From Phycomyces nitens (Eukaryota > Mucoromycota > Mucoromycetes > Mucorales > Phycomycetaceae), in NCBI GenBank assembly GCA_022702545.1, contig JAHRBC010000002.1, forward strand, positions 3,782,001 through 3,846,000: a stretch of 64,000 nt of DNA, written 5' to 3'. Within the stretch, counting starts at the first letter, position 1, and each line of letters starts with the position of its first letter. The notes under the pieces were generated by a model. That model saw only the letters and a program-made list of their open reading frames with translations. It did no database searches and was not told the origin of the DNA. A program made the position numbers and the translations under genes. Positions 23,511 through 37,289 of this stretch are shown piece by piece.

Positions 23511-25936
23511 GGTCTTTGAATGCAGTATAGATTGCAGGCATTTTTTTTCGATTTGGACTCATACAGCATCAAAGAGTGGCTTTGTTGTGACAGCTTCTCA
23601 TTTACGGTTAAATTAAAGCACCGGTGCCAAAAAAAGAAGAAAAATTTAAAGTGCCAATTAAGGAAGTCGGGGGGCCCTTTAGCCGATGAAGTCTGCACCT
23701 GAATCCAACATGGGCAAAAAAAGAGAGAGACACACACTCGAGGTATTAAAATGGCGATTTTAATTTCATGGCTGATCAAACATTATATCGCTTCTAACTT
23801 TGGGGGGGAGGGTTCTTTAATGGACATTTGTTGGGTGGTAAACATGGGTCCAGGTGGGTCTTTAGTACGTCACAGCATGTTTATTGCAGTCCTAATGGTG
23901 TTCCTACAAAATATACCATATGTCTAGGAAATAAAGGGGCAATTTGTATACGGTACTCGGGTAAATTAATATTTCTTGCTCGTATGACAATTGCTACAGT
24001 TTGCAAAGCTTATTCGATATACTTGGGCACAGAGGTTTCAAGATTTTCCACACTTGGACTAGAATACGAGATTTTATCGGTACAGGCTTCTGTAGAGCAG
24101 GTACTTGGTCCAGAAACAAGATCGGCTGACCAAGTTGCAGTATTGAATGATTTTTACAAGGTTTTTTTTTTCAATGGAGTTGTTATGAGGTTCTCCAACA
24201 GAAACCCTATATTGATGGCCAAGTTAATTTAAAGTGTCTCGATTACGATAACTCTTTATTCAATTGGCTAACTGTTTGTAGGGCTTAATTTTTACATAAT
24301 ATTATATGGAGACATTTGGAATAATTTCTATAGATTAGATTGCATAATTGTATATACATGTAACTGTGTATCCAACGTTTAGTTCTTTTACTTTTAATTT
24401 GGATAAACAATAAATTGTTATTGATACATGACAGAGATAGATAAAAGATCTAAGAAGAAGAAGAAAACAAGCTAGGATAAAACAACTTGGGATTCAATGA
24501 TAAAGAAATATTTGTTTATTTTGAAAGCTACGGATCCAACAGTAATAGATACCGCTCTTTATATATATATATAAAGACAAAAGGCAGTAAATGATGATAA
24601 GCATTATTATCCATAAAAGACCAAGCAATTGTTACTACATTTTCACACTTCTTTTGATCCAATAAGCCTGGTGATTTAAAATTCTCAATAAAATGGCGCT
24701 GTTTTCTTGCTGGTGCCAATTGTATTAAATAATAATAATAAAAAAAGACGCTGTAAAATTAAAAGCGAATAACAAATATGGTGTTTCACTTGAGGTTTCT
24801 ATAGTTTTATAGCATAGAGTAGCCATGTATCTCTAGACCATTCCAAAATACCGACAATAAATAAGTAAATAAATAAATACAAAGATCCATTGATTGCACG
24901 ACACGTATAAAAACCTGCCCAAAAAATATCAATGGACCGAGAAACGTATTAAAAGTAACAGGCTCTTTGTACAAGACAAAAGACGGACCAGCTGCTTTCA
25001 GAAATATAGCCACAAAACCCCTGTGAATCAGCCACTAAACTGTCTGTAAATGTATACCAATTGGCGGCCAAAGGCATGCCCTGGTCTTCTCAAGAGTTTA
25101 TCATTGTCCAGATCAATCATGAATACAATATTTTAATTATACAAATATAGAATCATAAATAATTGGAATTTCAAACAAAGATTAATATAAAACTACAAGA
25201 TAGATATAATGGATAGTTTTGAGATTACATTTTTGTATTCGGTCTCTCATAAATCCACATGAATGTCCATGTTTTGTGCTTTCTTGGGGTAAAAAAGAAA
25301 ATAATTATTTCAGGTTGACTAACGTGGGTATCCTTTTATTGGTGAAACCAATGTTCTCGCGACAGATATTCTATTTGAAGGTTTTATTTTTGGTCTTGAC
25401 CAACAAATTGGACAATGATCCGAGCACAACTCCCTTAAAAATCCAAAAAACACACAGACTTTGTGTGATATTTGAGATTTGTTGTACCAGACCAAGGAAT
25501 CGATAGTCTCTTTGGCATTTTCATTTGATACGATGGAATACCTTTATCATTTTAGTTTTATATATTAATTTATAATGCAATTCATACGTTTCTCAGTATA
25601 ACAAACTAAAGAAAAAAAAGATCGGCATGGCAAATAGTCGAGAGCAATCAAAAGGGTTTAAATCAGATTTGGTACCATTTGGAATTGTCAAAGAGGGTGA
25701 TACAGGTTAATAATCAGTTCCAAGCAAAAACTACAAGTGCACATGAAAATACCAAAGGTGTTAAAGAAGTATATACATTAGTCATGAAATCCTGATCGGC
25801 GGTCCTCGGATCGCTGTTTGGCTGGCATGAGGCAATGATTAGGCAGAAAAACCAGGTTCATACTCAAAAAGCACAATTATAGTGGCACCATACAAAAACC
25901 AAGCCAAGAAAAACTTGCCAATTTTCTACAAATTCA
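23511..25936. other. intergenic region, no supported gene
   Basis: Between the AATF and acyltransferase genes. The 134-codon plus-strand frame at 23828-24232 starts with TTG and has no recognised motif. TA runs occur at 24559-24573. The stretch from 23500 to 23830 probably includes the AATF promoter. Nothing else stands out. Confidence 0.5.
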
Positions 25937-25944
25937 TATAAATA
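25937..25944 (+). promoter_or_regulatory. TATA box of the acyltransferase gene
   Basis: TATAAATA lies 49 bases before the ATG at 25994, a spacing compatible with a short 5' untranslated region. Confidence 0.5.
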
Positions 25945-25993
25945 TACAGACATATCATTTTTCTAAAAAGCATTATTCTCAACTACACATTCA

Positions 25994-27439
25994 ATGCAGA
26001 AAAACGACCAACAAATGGCCGGGTTTGATAACCTGTGGCTTCAAGTGGAACACCCTCGTCGACTTATGACTGTCTTCAGTCTTTGGATGTTTAAGCATGA
26101 CCTTCAAGTCGAACAAGTGGGCGAAAGTCTCGAAAAGCTTTGCAAAGAATTCCCTCGATTTACCGAAGTAGCCGTCGGTGGCAACTCATTCCACACCGCA
26201 ACCTGGGCAAAAGCCGATCCTTGGTGCCCAATCATGAACGTCGTCAGACACAACCTCGAGAAGCCTACCGAAGCCTGTCTTCAAGAATACATGAACGAAG
26301 AATTGATCAAGCCATTCGATCCCGAGAGACCATTATGGCAACTACACGTAATCTCTGGATTAAAAGACGGAAGATCTGCCGTATTCTGGAAAGCACACCA
26401 CGCACTGTCCGATGGCGAAGGTTTCATCAAAAGTATTCTTGCCGTAACCTCGTTTGGCGGCAAAGACGATCAACCAGTAATGGTAGCCCACTCCAGAAAG
26501 GCTCCTACAGTATCCGAGTCTGCACCTGTCTATCCCATCACTGACTACACACTGTCCATTCAACTCGTAAAAGACCTCTTCAATTTCTTTGTCCTGTGGT
26601 CCACATTCTGGCTAAACGTTATATTCATGCGCCTGTACTCGGCTTGGATCATTTTGGAGCACGATATTCGTATGACCTTGATATGTATCTTGCCCATTCA
26701 TCGTCACGATCTTTACTATTCTGGAACCCAAAAGAGCCAAAAGGAGATTTCGTGGTCTGATTCAATCTCTATTGACGATGTCCGTATAGTCCGAGAAGCA
26801 TTCCATGGAACACTCAACGATATGATGCTCGTAGTCGTAACAAGATCAATCAAGTCCTACATTGAATCTGTCAGTACCCGCAAAGATAACTATGCCAGAA
26901 TCCTCATTCCCCTGTCTCTCCGTAAGCCTGATGACTGGAGCACTCGAAATGTGGTCAGTGGAGCCTGGGGATGGTTCTCGATGAAGGATTTGGATACAAA
27001 GTCAATGGTGAAGCAGGTCCAGCGAGAAATGTCTGCCATCAAGGCCTCCTATTTGCCTCAAGTCTATTATCAGTTTGTCCAGAACGTCATGGGCCTTATC
27101 CCTGGCATTATGCCTCCCATGCCAGTTGTTAATATTTATGCAGACATTCCTCACGCCGTATTCACCAATGTGCCCGGACCAACGACCCCAATTACATTTG
27201 GTGGCCAAGAGGTTGAAGAATTCCGTCTCTGTGCCCCACTTTCTGGAAAAGGAGGTATTGGCATTGGACTTGCCTCCTACTGTGGAAGACTGACCATTAC
27301 CGCTCAATCCGACTGTAATCCTGATTATCCTCATATTGCAGAAGGTGTCTGCAAGCGATTCGTAAAGGAATTTGATCTTCTTCTTGCCGAGGCCAAAGAT
27401 GAGTTGGCCCGCAAACCCGAACCAAAGGCAATTGCCTAG
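25994..27439 (+). CDS. wax ester synthase/diacylglycerol acyltransferase-like
   Basis: A single 481-codon exon. Residues 135-141, HHALSDG, match the HHxxxDG catalytic motif of WS/DGAT and other CoA-dependent acyltransferases. PFDPERPLW precedes it as in the family, and the C-terminal domain has NVPGPTTPITFGG and a GGIGIGLASYCGRLTI segment typical of the WSD1 C-terminal domain. A hydrophobic stretch near residues 190-220 could associate with membrane. These enzymes esterify fatty alcohols or diacylglycerol with acyl-CoA to give storage lipid; the preferred acceptor cannot be told. An alternative ATG is at codon 8. The absence of introns is unusual beside intron-rich neighbours. Confidence 0.88.
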   Translation: MQKNDQQMAGFDNLWLQVEHPRRLMTVFSLWMFKHDLQVEQVGESLEKLCKEFPRFTEVAVGGNSFHTATWAKADPWCPIMNVVRHNLEKPTEACLQEYMNEELIKPFDPERPLWQLHVISGLKDGRSAVFWKAHHALSDGEGFIKSILAVTSFGGKDDQPVMVAHSRKAPTVSESAPVYPITDYTLSIQLVKDLFNFFVLWSTFWLNVIFMRLYSAWIILEHDIRMTLICILPIHRHDLYYSGTQKSQKEISWSDSISIDDVRIVREAFHGTLNDMMLVVVTRSIKSYIESVSTRKDNYARILIPLSLRKPDDWSTRNVVSGAWGWFSMKDLDTKSMVKQVQREMSAIKASYLPQVYYQFVQNVMGLIPGIMPPMPVVNIYADIPHAVFTNVPGPTTPITFGGQEVEEFRLCAPLSGKGGIGIGLASYCGRLTITAQSDCNPDYPHIAEGVCKRFVKEFDLLLAEAKDELARKPEPKAIA

Positions 27440-27606
27440 ACATATATACACACCCACCCACATATACACATATATTCATAGTTACTTATCTCATTTGCAA
27501 TAAACATTCAATTTCTAAAATCAATGTCGATAAAGAAGGACGGTAACCCATGCCAACCCAAAATATGAAATGCTAATAGGAATCTAACCAGAAACAGTTA
27601 CGGTAT

Positions 27607-28036
27607 TTAGAGTAGTTTATTATTATAAGAAAAGTATTGACAGAGATTGGCATAGTGTGTTTTGCATCGGCGAAGACCATTTGTTCCTCCAGAAAGTGAA
27701 CTACGAGCACTGTCCAATTGACTCTCAAACGGTGCGCATAAAGTGTGGTTGTCTCTTGAGGGCAATTGGGCGGTTGGTTTTACTGGCCTTTGAGGAATAG
27801 GCTTTATTTGGGTTAAGCTTTGTCGATGCCACATATTCCATGTCATTCGATTGACCTTTGCAACCTTGATGTACTTGTTGAATTTTGAAATGGCTGCAAG
27901 ACGGTGAGTTTGACGGATAAAGGTAGGTGGGTAAGTTACCTGCCCAGAGGAAGAGCAGCTTTTCACGCTGGTCTGGAATACCAAGGCGTAGGTATCGGGG
28001 TATAGTGTATTTGGTGTCTAGGATCGCAATCTTCAT
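27607..28036 (-). CDS. small protein with GATA-N (DUF1752)-like motif
   Basis: Two exons (28036-27940, 27893-27607) across a 46 bp intron give 127 residues. Residues from about 28 to 60 contain LLFLWAAI..FNKYIKVAKVNRMTWNMWHRQS. The R-x-x-W-x-x-W tail resembles the short conserved motif found at the N-terminus of fungal AreA/Gat1-type nitrogen regulators (DUF1752). No GATA zinc finger follows; the rest is Pro/Ser/Arg-rich. It may be a stand-alone regulator or adaptor carrying that motif. The model rests on good splice signals and coding-like first exon sequence. The functional call is tentative. Confidence 0.55.
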
Positions 28037-28947
28037 TTCAGAAACATGGACAAGGAAGAGTGATGGTTTTAACCTTTATATACAATTAATTGATGGGGGT
28101 TTTTTTGGTTCTATAATTATTATTTTTGGGGTTAGACATATGTAACAGTGCAGGGCTCTATAGCATATTATACATCTCCCACAGCAATGATTGCATCAAT
28201 CCTAAATAGGAGCTACAAACTTTTGATCGTTTAATGTAATCTTTTTGGTCTCTAGTCACAATCGTCTCAACCCCACAGCAAGACTGGAATTCAAAAAAGG
28301 TACTAATCGATTTCTTTAATACAATTGAAGATATGCTTTTCAAAATTCCATAAATCAATTAAAGAAGTCCAGTGGGCATATTTGGCCTTGATTGCCAATT
28401 GATCTCCTTCAAACACGACCTTGATTATAGAAATCCCAGTGATATAATGCCAGCATTATATTCCTGATCCTTCCTAGAGTACTCCTTTTTTTTGGGTATA
28501 TGGATCATGAATAAAACAAGCGACTATACAGATGGCCAATTCTAAACAGACACGAGCCCTTGAAGCAAAGAAGAAAAAAAAGATTGTCTCGGTACTTTTG
28601 GGACTAGCAAAATATCCATCTCTGCTGGATATTCCTGTCAAAATGGGCTTTCAGAATAGAAAATCCCACCCAAAAAAACAATAGAATTCTTGTGCCAAAG
28701 AGCCACGGACTTATATTGTGCAGGTCATATAAAACACATGGGTCTCATTGACGCCTTTTTACCATTCGTCTCGTTTCTGATCCAGGCCAGATAGCGATAC
28801 TAACAAACACAAGTAAGACATCGAATTCCGATTGCAAAAATCACGAAAACAAAGAAACTTATCAACAGTTCCTCGGCCATCTTTTTTATCTCTTTAAACA
28901 CACCTCTTTCTGGATCTGCCATTGACAAGAACCCACAGACAGCATCC
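28037..28947. other. intergenic region with possible promoter
   Basis: TATAAAA at 28728-28734 could serve the gene starting at 28948, or an earlier exon with ATG at 28739. A 50-codon Lys-rich frame (28533-28685) and a minus-strand frame at 28800-29033 have no recognisable features and are probably chance. Confidence 0.35.
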
Positions 28948-29703
28948 ATGTCAGCATCCATGCCAGCCCAAGACATTAGCCTAAGCACCTCCTGGACAGA
29001 TCTTGGAGAGGCCCTCAAAGACAGTGGGTCCAATCATGCGACATTTTTCTCCGAATACGATAATCACGACTTGCTTGTAAATGATGAACATGTACAGTAC
29101 AAATCTCAAAGTCCTCGTTCGGGATAGACTAACCTCTACATAATAAAGTCTGTCCTATCTAAAGCCGCCTACCACACAAACCCGTCTTCTGAAGAAGAGT
29201 GGATGGACGTCCAACGGACCGAGAAGGGTTCTCTCGAGGCAATCAGTCTGTCACAGAGAATGGACACTGAACTAAATGATCCACCCAAAGAAAAACCAAG
29301 CGATGAATCACAGAACAGCCGGTTCTTTAGAGCAACCTCTACTGTCGAGCAACTCTTTGAATCAACCATGATAAGTTCCAGCATATGGAACGTATTCTCT
29401 ATTCCAACCAAGGCACAATCTGCTTGGTACACTCGTCCAGCCACCTTTCCAGACCTTCTCAACTCCCAGGATTTTTGCTTGGATAGATCCAAACCAAACA
29501 AAGATCTCGAGAAAATAGGCAACACACAGCCATCCCCGTCTTCTCCGTCTTGCCCCTATTCTAATACACTAGCTTCAGATGGACGTCCCCACACGCGCGA
29601 CCCTATTACAACAAAATCATCGCCAATGACACCACCACCCACAACACCCACCATGACCCCAACATTGTGGGCAGTCAGAGGCATGCCTGGTGCATTTCCA
29701 TGA
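28948..29703 (+). CDS. hypothetical Ser/Pro/Thr-rich protein
   Basis: I do not recognise this gene. A two-exon model (28948-29091, 29149-29703; intron with a GACTAAC branch site) gives 232 residues. The first half is acidic and soluble, with SSEEEWMDVQRTEKGS in the middle; a central hydrophobic-aromatic patch (SSSIWNVFSIPTKAQSAWYT) follows; the last 60 residues are low-complexity Pro/Thr/Ser. No signal peptide, zinc finger or catalytic motif is visible. The start is uncertain because the frame stays open upstream of the ATG, so further 5' exons may exist. A pyrimidine-rich CTTTTT tract lies just after the stop. Confidence 0.5.
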
Positions 29704-29725
29704 GGTCAAACACGACTCAAGTGTC

Positions 29726-29761
29726 CCTTTCTTTTTCTTTTTCTTTTTCTTTTTCTTTTTT
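29726..29761. repeat. TTTTTC tandem repeat
   Basis: Six-base C/T units in an uninterrupted pyrimidine tract, about 25 bases after the stop of the hypothetical gene. The remaining 29762-30034 region shows nothing beyond A/T runs and the 3' end of the proteasome gene. Confidence 0.85.
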
Positions 29762-30034
29762 TACTATACACCAACTATAGCTAGAGATAATATCACATTG
29801 TCCATGTATCCTATTCTTTATGATCTAAACACAAATATAGAGCCTTTCTTCTTATATAGGTGTATGATTGTAATTGTGGCTTTTTTGTTAAAAAAAAAGA
29901 TGCGTTTTTAGTTTAATAAACGCAAAAAAAAATCTTAAACACATCTCTCATTTGGTGCACACTCTGGCAACATTACAAAGTTACTCTCCAGAATAAGAAA
30001 AAGGGAGAGTGAATTATGTTTGATGTGCTACTCC

Positions 30035-32248
<2,214 letters not shown>

Positions 32249-32284
32249 CCAATCGCACGTGAGTCATCCACCAAGGTATATAAA
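32249..32284 (+). promoter_or_regulatory. compact promoter of the F-box gene
   Basis: Within 36 bases lie CCAAT (32249-32253), a CACGTG E-box (32256-32261) overlapping TGAGTCA, the bZIP/Gcn4-AP-1 core (32260-32266), and TATATAAA (32277-32284). The ATG is at 32326. The overlap means an E-box factor and a bZIP factor could not both bind at once. Function is inferred from motif identity only. Confidence 0.55.
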
Positions 32285-32325
32285 GGCCAAGAGCTGTCTT
32301 ATTTTTCTACACACAATACAAAACC

Positions 32326-33270
32326 ATGCTAGAAGATCTTGCTCCAGAAATCATAGCCCATATTGCCAACTATCTCCCAGAGAAATCGGCCGGAGCACTG
32401 GCACAGACGTGCCGGTATTGCCACGACGCTGTCTTGCCTCGGATCTGGAACCAGCTATCAATTGTCGAGCCAGAGCACCTTTGCCGGCTTGCCCATCGTC
32501 TGCAGAACAACGCAGAATGGAGCCAGAATGCAGTCAGATTTGTCAGGAGCGTTAATTTCTCCAAAGAGAACAATCTTCACTCAATCTATTCATCAAACGT
32601 GGCTGCAATCCTGGGCTACCCTTCCTCTGGACTCCAAGAGCATCGCATACGCAAACCAGTGCCACAGATCCCTAGAGAATACCAACCGATGGGTACCTTT
32701 GCACGAAACCTGCTCTTACTGTTCCCTAATATCTCCAAGTTGGATCTGGAATGCGATCTAATGTTGTCAAGTCTCTGGTGTGGCCCAGGCGCAGACAAGA
32801 GATCAAGCCAGCCTGGGCAGGACTCTTCATTTATATTCAATGGTTCCCTGAAACTACGAGATTATACCACCGGAAACACCAACCTCCTCAAGGCCATTCT
32901 GGACTGCTTCCCAAATATCCAGGAATTGACCTTGCAAGGCTCTCGGATAGTGTCAATCTGCGACGACATTGATGCCTCTATTCTTTCAAAACAAGATATA
33001 GTTGCCCTGACGTCTTTTGACTCTAGAATGCTCAATCGTCTGTCATTGAGCTACTTGAGCCATACTATACCTTTATCATACTACCAGGCATTGTTTTTGT
33101 GTCTGCCAGAACTATACGACCTCGAGCTCGAATGGTTCTATCCTCCCACAAAAGAGTACTATACAGCTCTATCAAGGCTGATCCAAAACTCATTCTCTCT
33201 ATTCCCAGGACCTGTAAATACCTCTAAAAGTTCTTACAAAGTACGATTTACTTATAAATCGAATAAATAG
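32326..33270 (+). CDS. F-box protein
   Basis: An intronless 314-codon gene. Residues 2-45 form an F-box: LAPEIIAHIANYLPEKSAGALAQTC and then a conserved Trp-containing helix (LPRIWNQL). It would bind Skp1 and act as substrate adaptor in an SCF ubiquitin ligase. The remainder has irregular leucine-rich segments (LFPNISKLDLECDL, CFPNIQELTLQGSRI, CLPELYDLELEW) that look like degenerate leucine-rich repeats, the likely substrate-binding part. Such F-box/LRR proteins form large families in Mucoromycota, so an individual target cannot be guessed. Confidence 0.85.
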   Translation: MLEDLAPEIIAHIANYLPEKSAGALAQTCRYCHDAVLPRIWNQLSIVEPEHLCRLAHRLQNNAEWSQNAVRFVRSVNFSKENNLHSIYSSNVAAILGYPSSGLQEHRIRKPVPQIPREYQPMGTFARNLLLLFPNISKLDLECDLMLSSLWCGPGADKRSSQPGQDSSFIFNGSLKLRDYTTGNTNLLKAILDCFPNIQELTLQGSRIVSICDDIDASILSKQDIVALTSFDSRMLNRLSLSYLSHTIPLSYYQALFLCLPELYDLELEWFYPPTKEYYTALSRLIQNSFSLFPGPVNTSKSSYKVRFTYKSNK

Positions 33271-33561
33271 TAATAATAATTACAAAATAAAAATGAAATT
33301 GGCCTTTGGATAAACTCATTATTATTCGGTGATTTTAATTGGCAATAATAATAATAATAATAATATTTTTTTAAAAAACCATAACAAAGAATCCAGCCTA
33401 TTGGTTAGTAGTTATCGTGCCAAAAAAAAAGATATACAGCAGAGTATATCATAAGAGTGAAAACATTGTAAAGAAACTCTAGCTGTGTTTAAAACCGACT
33501 TCTTGAAAGGATTCAAGTCACGCAAGCAGTCCGAAAATTATTTGTGAAAAATAGCAAAAAA

Positions 33562-36167
33562 ATGAAAGTGGTCCGCTTTTGTCCAAGCAACACATATACA
33601 ATGGAAGTGCATCGCTGTCGTTTCGTGGAATACCAACCCGCGGCCATCAATGCGCTCAATTTCACCCCACCTACCGCAAAGCAGACACGTCTGGCTGTAG
33701 GCAGAGCCAACGGCAATATCGAAATCTGGGATCCAGCCCACCGTTACCGTCTTGAGAAAACGATCCCAGGTGGTAAAGATCTTTCTGTAGAAACCCTAGT
33801 GTGGGCACATCAGTCGATTGTGGTTGATCAGGATCAGGACGATGAACCCGAAGAGATCGAGCGCGAGCTTGAACAATTGCTTGCTGCACCTCCACGTCTT
33901 TTTTCGTCTGGATTGAACCCTTATATTGTCGAATGGGACACAACATCACTGACAGCTAAAGTGAGTGGAAATGAGACGAGTAGAGGAATGAGAATATTTT
34001 TCTGATGAGAGAATTGCAGAAATCTGTTGATTCGAATGGTGGAGCTGTCTGGTGTTTGGCTGTCAACAGCACAGGTACTAGACTTGCAGCCGGCTGTGAG
34101 GACGGTTGTATTAGACTGTTTGACATAACCGACAATTCGCTTGAATACATGCGTAGCTTCGAGGCCCAGAAAGGTAAATTTCTTAATAAAGAGTATCAGT
34201 CGATCAAGACTGAAAATATATTTATAAAATATAATGTACTATCAGGCCGTATATTGTCCGTTTCATGGTCTCCCGAGGATGATTTTATTGTTTCTGGTGG
34301 ATCAGACAGTTCGATTCGTATCTGGAATGTAGTTACAGGAAGAGCTGTCCAACGCATGACTGTCAATAAGATCAAAAAGGAGCATACATTGGTTTGGTCT
34401 GTAGTGGTCTTGAAGGACAAGACGATCGTTTCAGGTGATTCCCTTGGAAATCTGATGTTCTGGGATGCCGAGCGTGGTACTTTGAAGCAGTCGCACAAGG
34501 CCCACAGTGCCGATATCCTATCGGTTGTGGCCTCGCGCGACGGTGACCAGGTCTTCTCGGCAGGTGTAGATCGCAAGTTGACATGTTTCCGCAGGGTCCA
34601 GCAGCACCAACGAAACAGTAAGAATACAACAGCAGGAAACTGGGTAAATATTGGAAGTCGTCGATACCATTGGCACGACATTAGAGCACTTGCTCTCGAC
34701 GACCGTCCGTCCGTCAATTCGATTGTATCTGGTGGTGTTGATGTCGAGCTTGTTGCATGCCCGGCCGCTGAATTCCCACAGTTGATTCAGAACCGACTTC
34801 CTCCCTTCCCTCATAAATATCTCATTGCATTATCAAAATCACAAAAGTTGATAATGTCCACCTTTTTCAACTCCATTTCTCTCTGGCGGTTGGGCAAAGG
34901 TAAATTTCTTTTTTTTAAAAATAATAATATAAACTGTCTTTGCAATAACTAATCTTGTTGAATTAGCCGGACCTCTTGATCTGTCTACACACTACCGCAA
35001 TGCCCTTCCTCAGATGCTCGAACCTCACCAACTGGTTCTTGATCTTCAATTGAATCCTGACTGCAACATCACATCAAGTGCCTTGTCAGAAAACGCAGAA
35101 TGGATTTCGGTAGCTGATATCGAGAACATTCGCCTTTTCCATGTCACAAAATCTGTAAGTTTTTTTATTATTAGAATCAGGGGATCTATAATGCTTACAC
35201 CTCTTTTTAGGATACTACTCCTGGTCAATTGGACGTGAAGAAGGATCGGTCGTTTGAGAGTGCATTGAACGAGTATCTTCAAAACTCTAATGCAAGCTCT
35301 GGAGCACATCATGTCTTATTCACACCTGGATCAGATCGACTGATTGTTGTGACAGTAGAGTCTCGGATCCTTGTAATTGACCTTGTTGGTTGGAAAGACG
35401 GTTCGTTTGAAGTCCTTCGAGAGTTTGGACACCATCGGGGACCCAACAACGAAGGTCGCAGCACAGACAAATCAAAGGTTGCCACAGTAATTTCTCTGGC
35501 AGTAAGTGCCGATGGCCAGTGGCTCGCCACAGCAGACGACGATAATCGCATTCATGTATTTAATTTAGACAGCTTAAAGGTAACGTTTTTCATGACAAAA
35601 GAAGTACGGCCACTGGTGAACTCACACTGGTCTCTTTAGCATCACATCAAACTTCCAAGATCATCCATTCCTCATACAGCACTTTCGTTCAATGACTTCC
35701 GACCAAATGAACTCTGCGTCGGTTTGGCATCCAACGAATTTTATATTTATAATGTCGAAAAGAAACGTCTGACAGACTGGTCCAAAGCACACACGGATCA
35801 ATCTGACTGCAAGCTGCTCGAACAACGCGACAGAATCCGTGGCATGGCATACAACCCCGGAAGTCCTGACAAAATGGTTCTTTACGGAAGCACCTACCTT
35901 GCTCAGGTGGATCTCAAAAACACTGTGCCCAAGTCTGGGAAGCATCAGAAACGCAAGTTTAACGAAGACACAAAGGCATCAGGCGAACAAACTAAGGGAG
36001 CCGAAGTAGAAAAGGCATTCACAGACGTACAGATTGCACACAAATATCAACAGATCCTCTATTGTGGTTTCCTAGACCGCAATTCAATGGTGATGATCGA
36101 ACGACCGAAATTCAGCGTACTGGAGAAGTTGCCACCTTCTTACTACAAAGCACAGTTTGGTACCTAA
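33562..36167 (+). CDS. UTP4: Utp4/cirhin WD40 protein of the SSU processome
   Basis: Six exons (33562-33960, 34020-34173, 34246-34899, 34967-35154, 35211-35579, 35640-36167) give 763 residues, near yeast Utp4 (776). The protein is built of WD40 repeats throughout: RLAVGRANGNIEIWD, GTRLAAGCEDGCIRLFDI, DDFIVSGGSDSSIRIWNV, IVSGDSLGNLMFWD, DILSVVASRDGDQVFSAGVD and LAVSADGQWLATADDDNRI, consistent with the tandem beta-propellers of cirhin. The N-terminal HRCRFVEYQPAAINAL is the Utp4 signature. It belongs to the UtpA complex that binds nascent pre-rRNA in the nucleolus. The gene converges on the ACBD6-like gene, with 72 bp between their stops. Confidence 0.93.
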
Positions 36168-36239
36168 TACAACCTTTGTTTATAACAATAAAATACACAC
36201 ATATGCACAAAAAAAGTATTATGTAAAGAAAAAGACGAT

Positions 36240-37289
36240 CTATAAAAGGATAGCTAGTCTGGAAACAAATTCGGGATCTGCCTGTTCCGAGGCTGTCTTG
36301 CCGTCTTCGTCGCGTAAAGAAGTATCACACTTGTGGCTGTGTAGTATCTTAGCCGTCTCCAGTTGTTCAGAGATGTAGGCTGTGAGATCCCCAAGTACAA
36401 TGTTAATATTCCAATCAACCACACTCTTTGTATTGCAACCTACCATAGTGAAGAGGTGTTTCCAATGTGTTTGCCTATTCAATAATCCCACATAAGAACC
36501 AAAATCACCAAAAAAACACACACACACAAACACAATATTTGTTACCTGAGCATTGATATTTGCACCAAGTTCAATCAGGGCCTCCACCATGTCTGGATAG
36601 CCTCTATCGCATGCATGGTGCAATGGAGTCAGACCCTAAAGGTTCATTAGATACAATTACCTTTTTTCTTCTTCTTCTTAATATTCCAAGACCTACCTCT
36701 TCATCCTTACTATCCACAGATTCATTGTGCTTCGTCACTCTCTCACGGACCTTTTCCACATTGCCAGCACATGTCAGACTGAACAGATCCTCCTCTGTCT
36801 CTTCTTCCTTTTCGTAGGACATGGTGCTCACAGAAGTACCCCAGGTACTTAACTCGTCCTAATCCAATGCATTGGTCATCGCTCTTCCACAATTGTGCTC
36901 ATGGGGCCATACTGCCCATCGTCAAGACTTACTTGTCCTCCTTCATATTTGTATTCACCCGCGCGAGACCATCCGACCTTTAGGGATTCTACGAGAGATA
37001 TATAGCCTTCCTTGGCATCATTTGGAGGCATGCCGTAGATTGCCTTCCAGGCATCCCATTTAGCTCGCGCGACAAACTCAAATAGACTTGGCTTGGGACC
37101 ATTGCAATCACCAATGATCACTTGCTTAAACAGAGCATACAACTAATGCAATCCATATAAGTCATTGTACTATATAATCTAATCCTCAACCTTTAGCTTG
37201 TTGTCATTTGACATTGAAATCTTCTCATGTGTACTGAGATAGATATAAGCTGATTCAAACCAGTCATCAAGTTGTGCAGAATCCATCAT
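36240..37289 (-). CDS. acyl-CoA-binding protein with ankyrin repeats (ACBD6-like)
   Basis: Six exons (37289-37191, 37142-36933, 36858-36697, 36635-36546, 36474-36444, 36379-36240) give 243 residues. The N-terminal acyl-CoA-binding domain is clear: DDWFESAYIYL, NDNKLKLYALFKQVIIGDCN and AKWDAWKAIYGMP, containing the Tyr and Lys residues that hold the CoA. An acidic linker follows, then two ankyrin repeats (GLTPLHHACDRGYPDMVEALIELGA and ETPLHYAYISEQLETAKIL). This matches animal ACBD6 in order and size. The protein should bind long-chain acyl-CoA and may present it to protein partners. A second ATG lies directly after the first. It is divergent from the DPH6-like gene, sharing a 146 bp promoter region. 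Confidence 0.9.

Noticed and set aside
23828..24232. 134-codon plus-strand open frame
   Set aside because: Starts with TTG, has no motif, no splice partner and no supportive composition.
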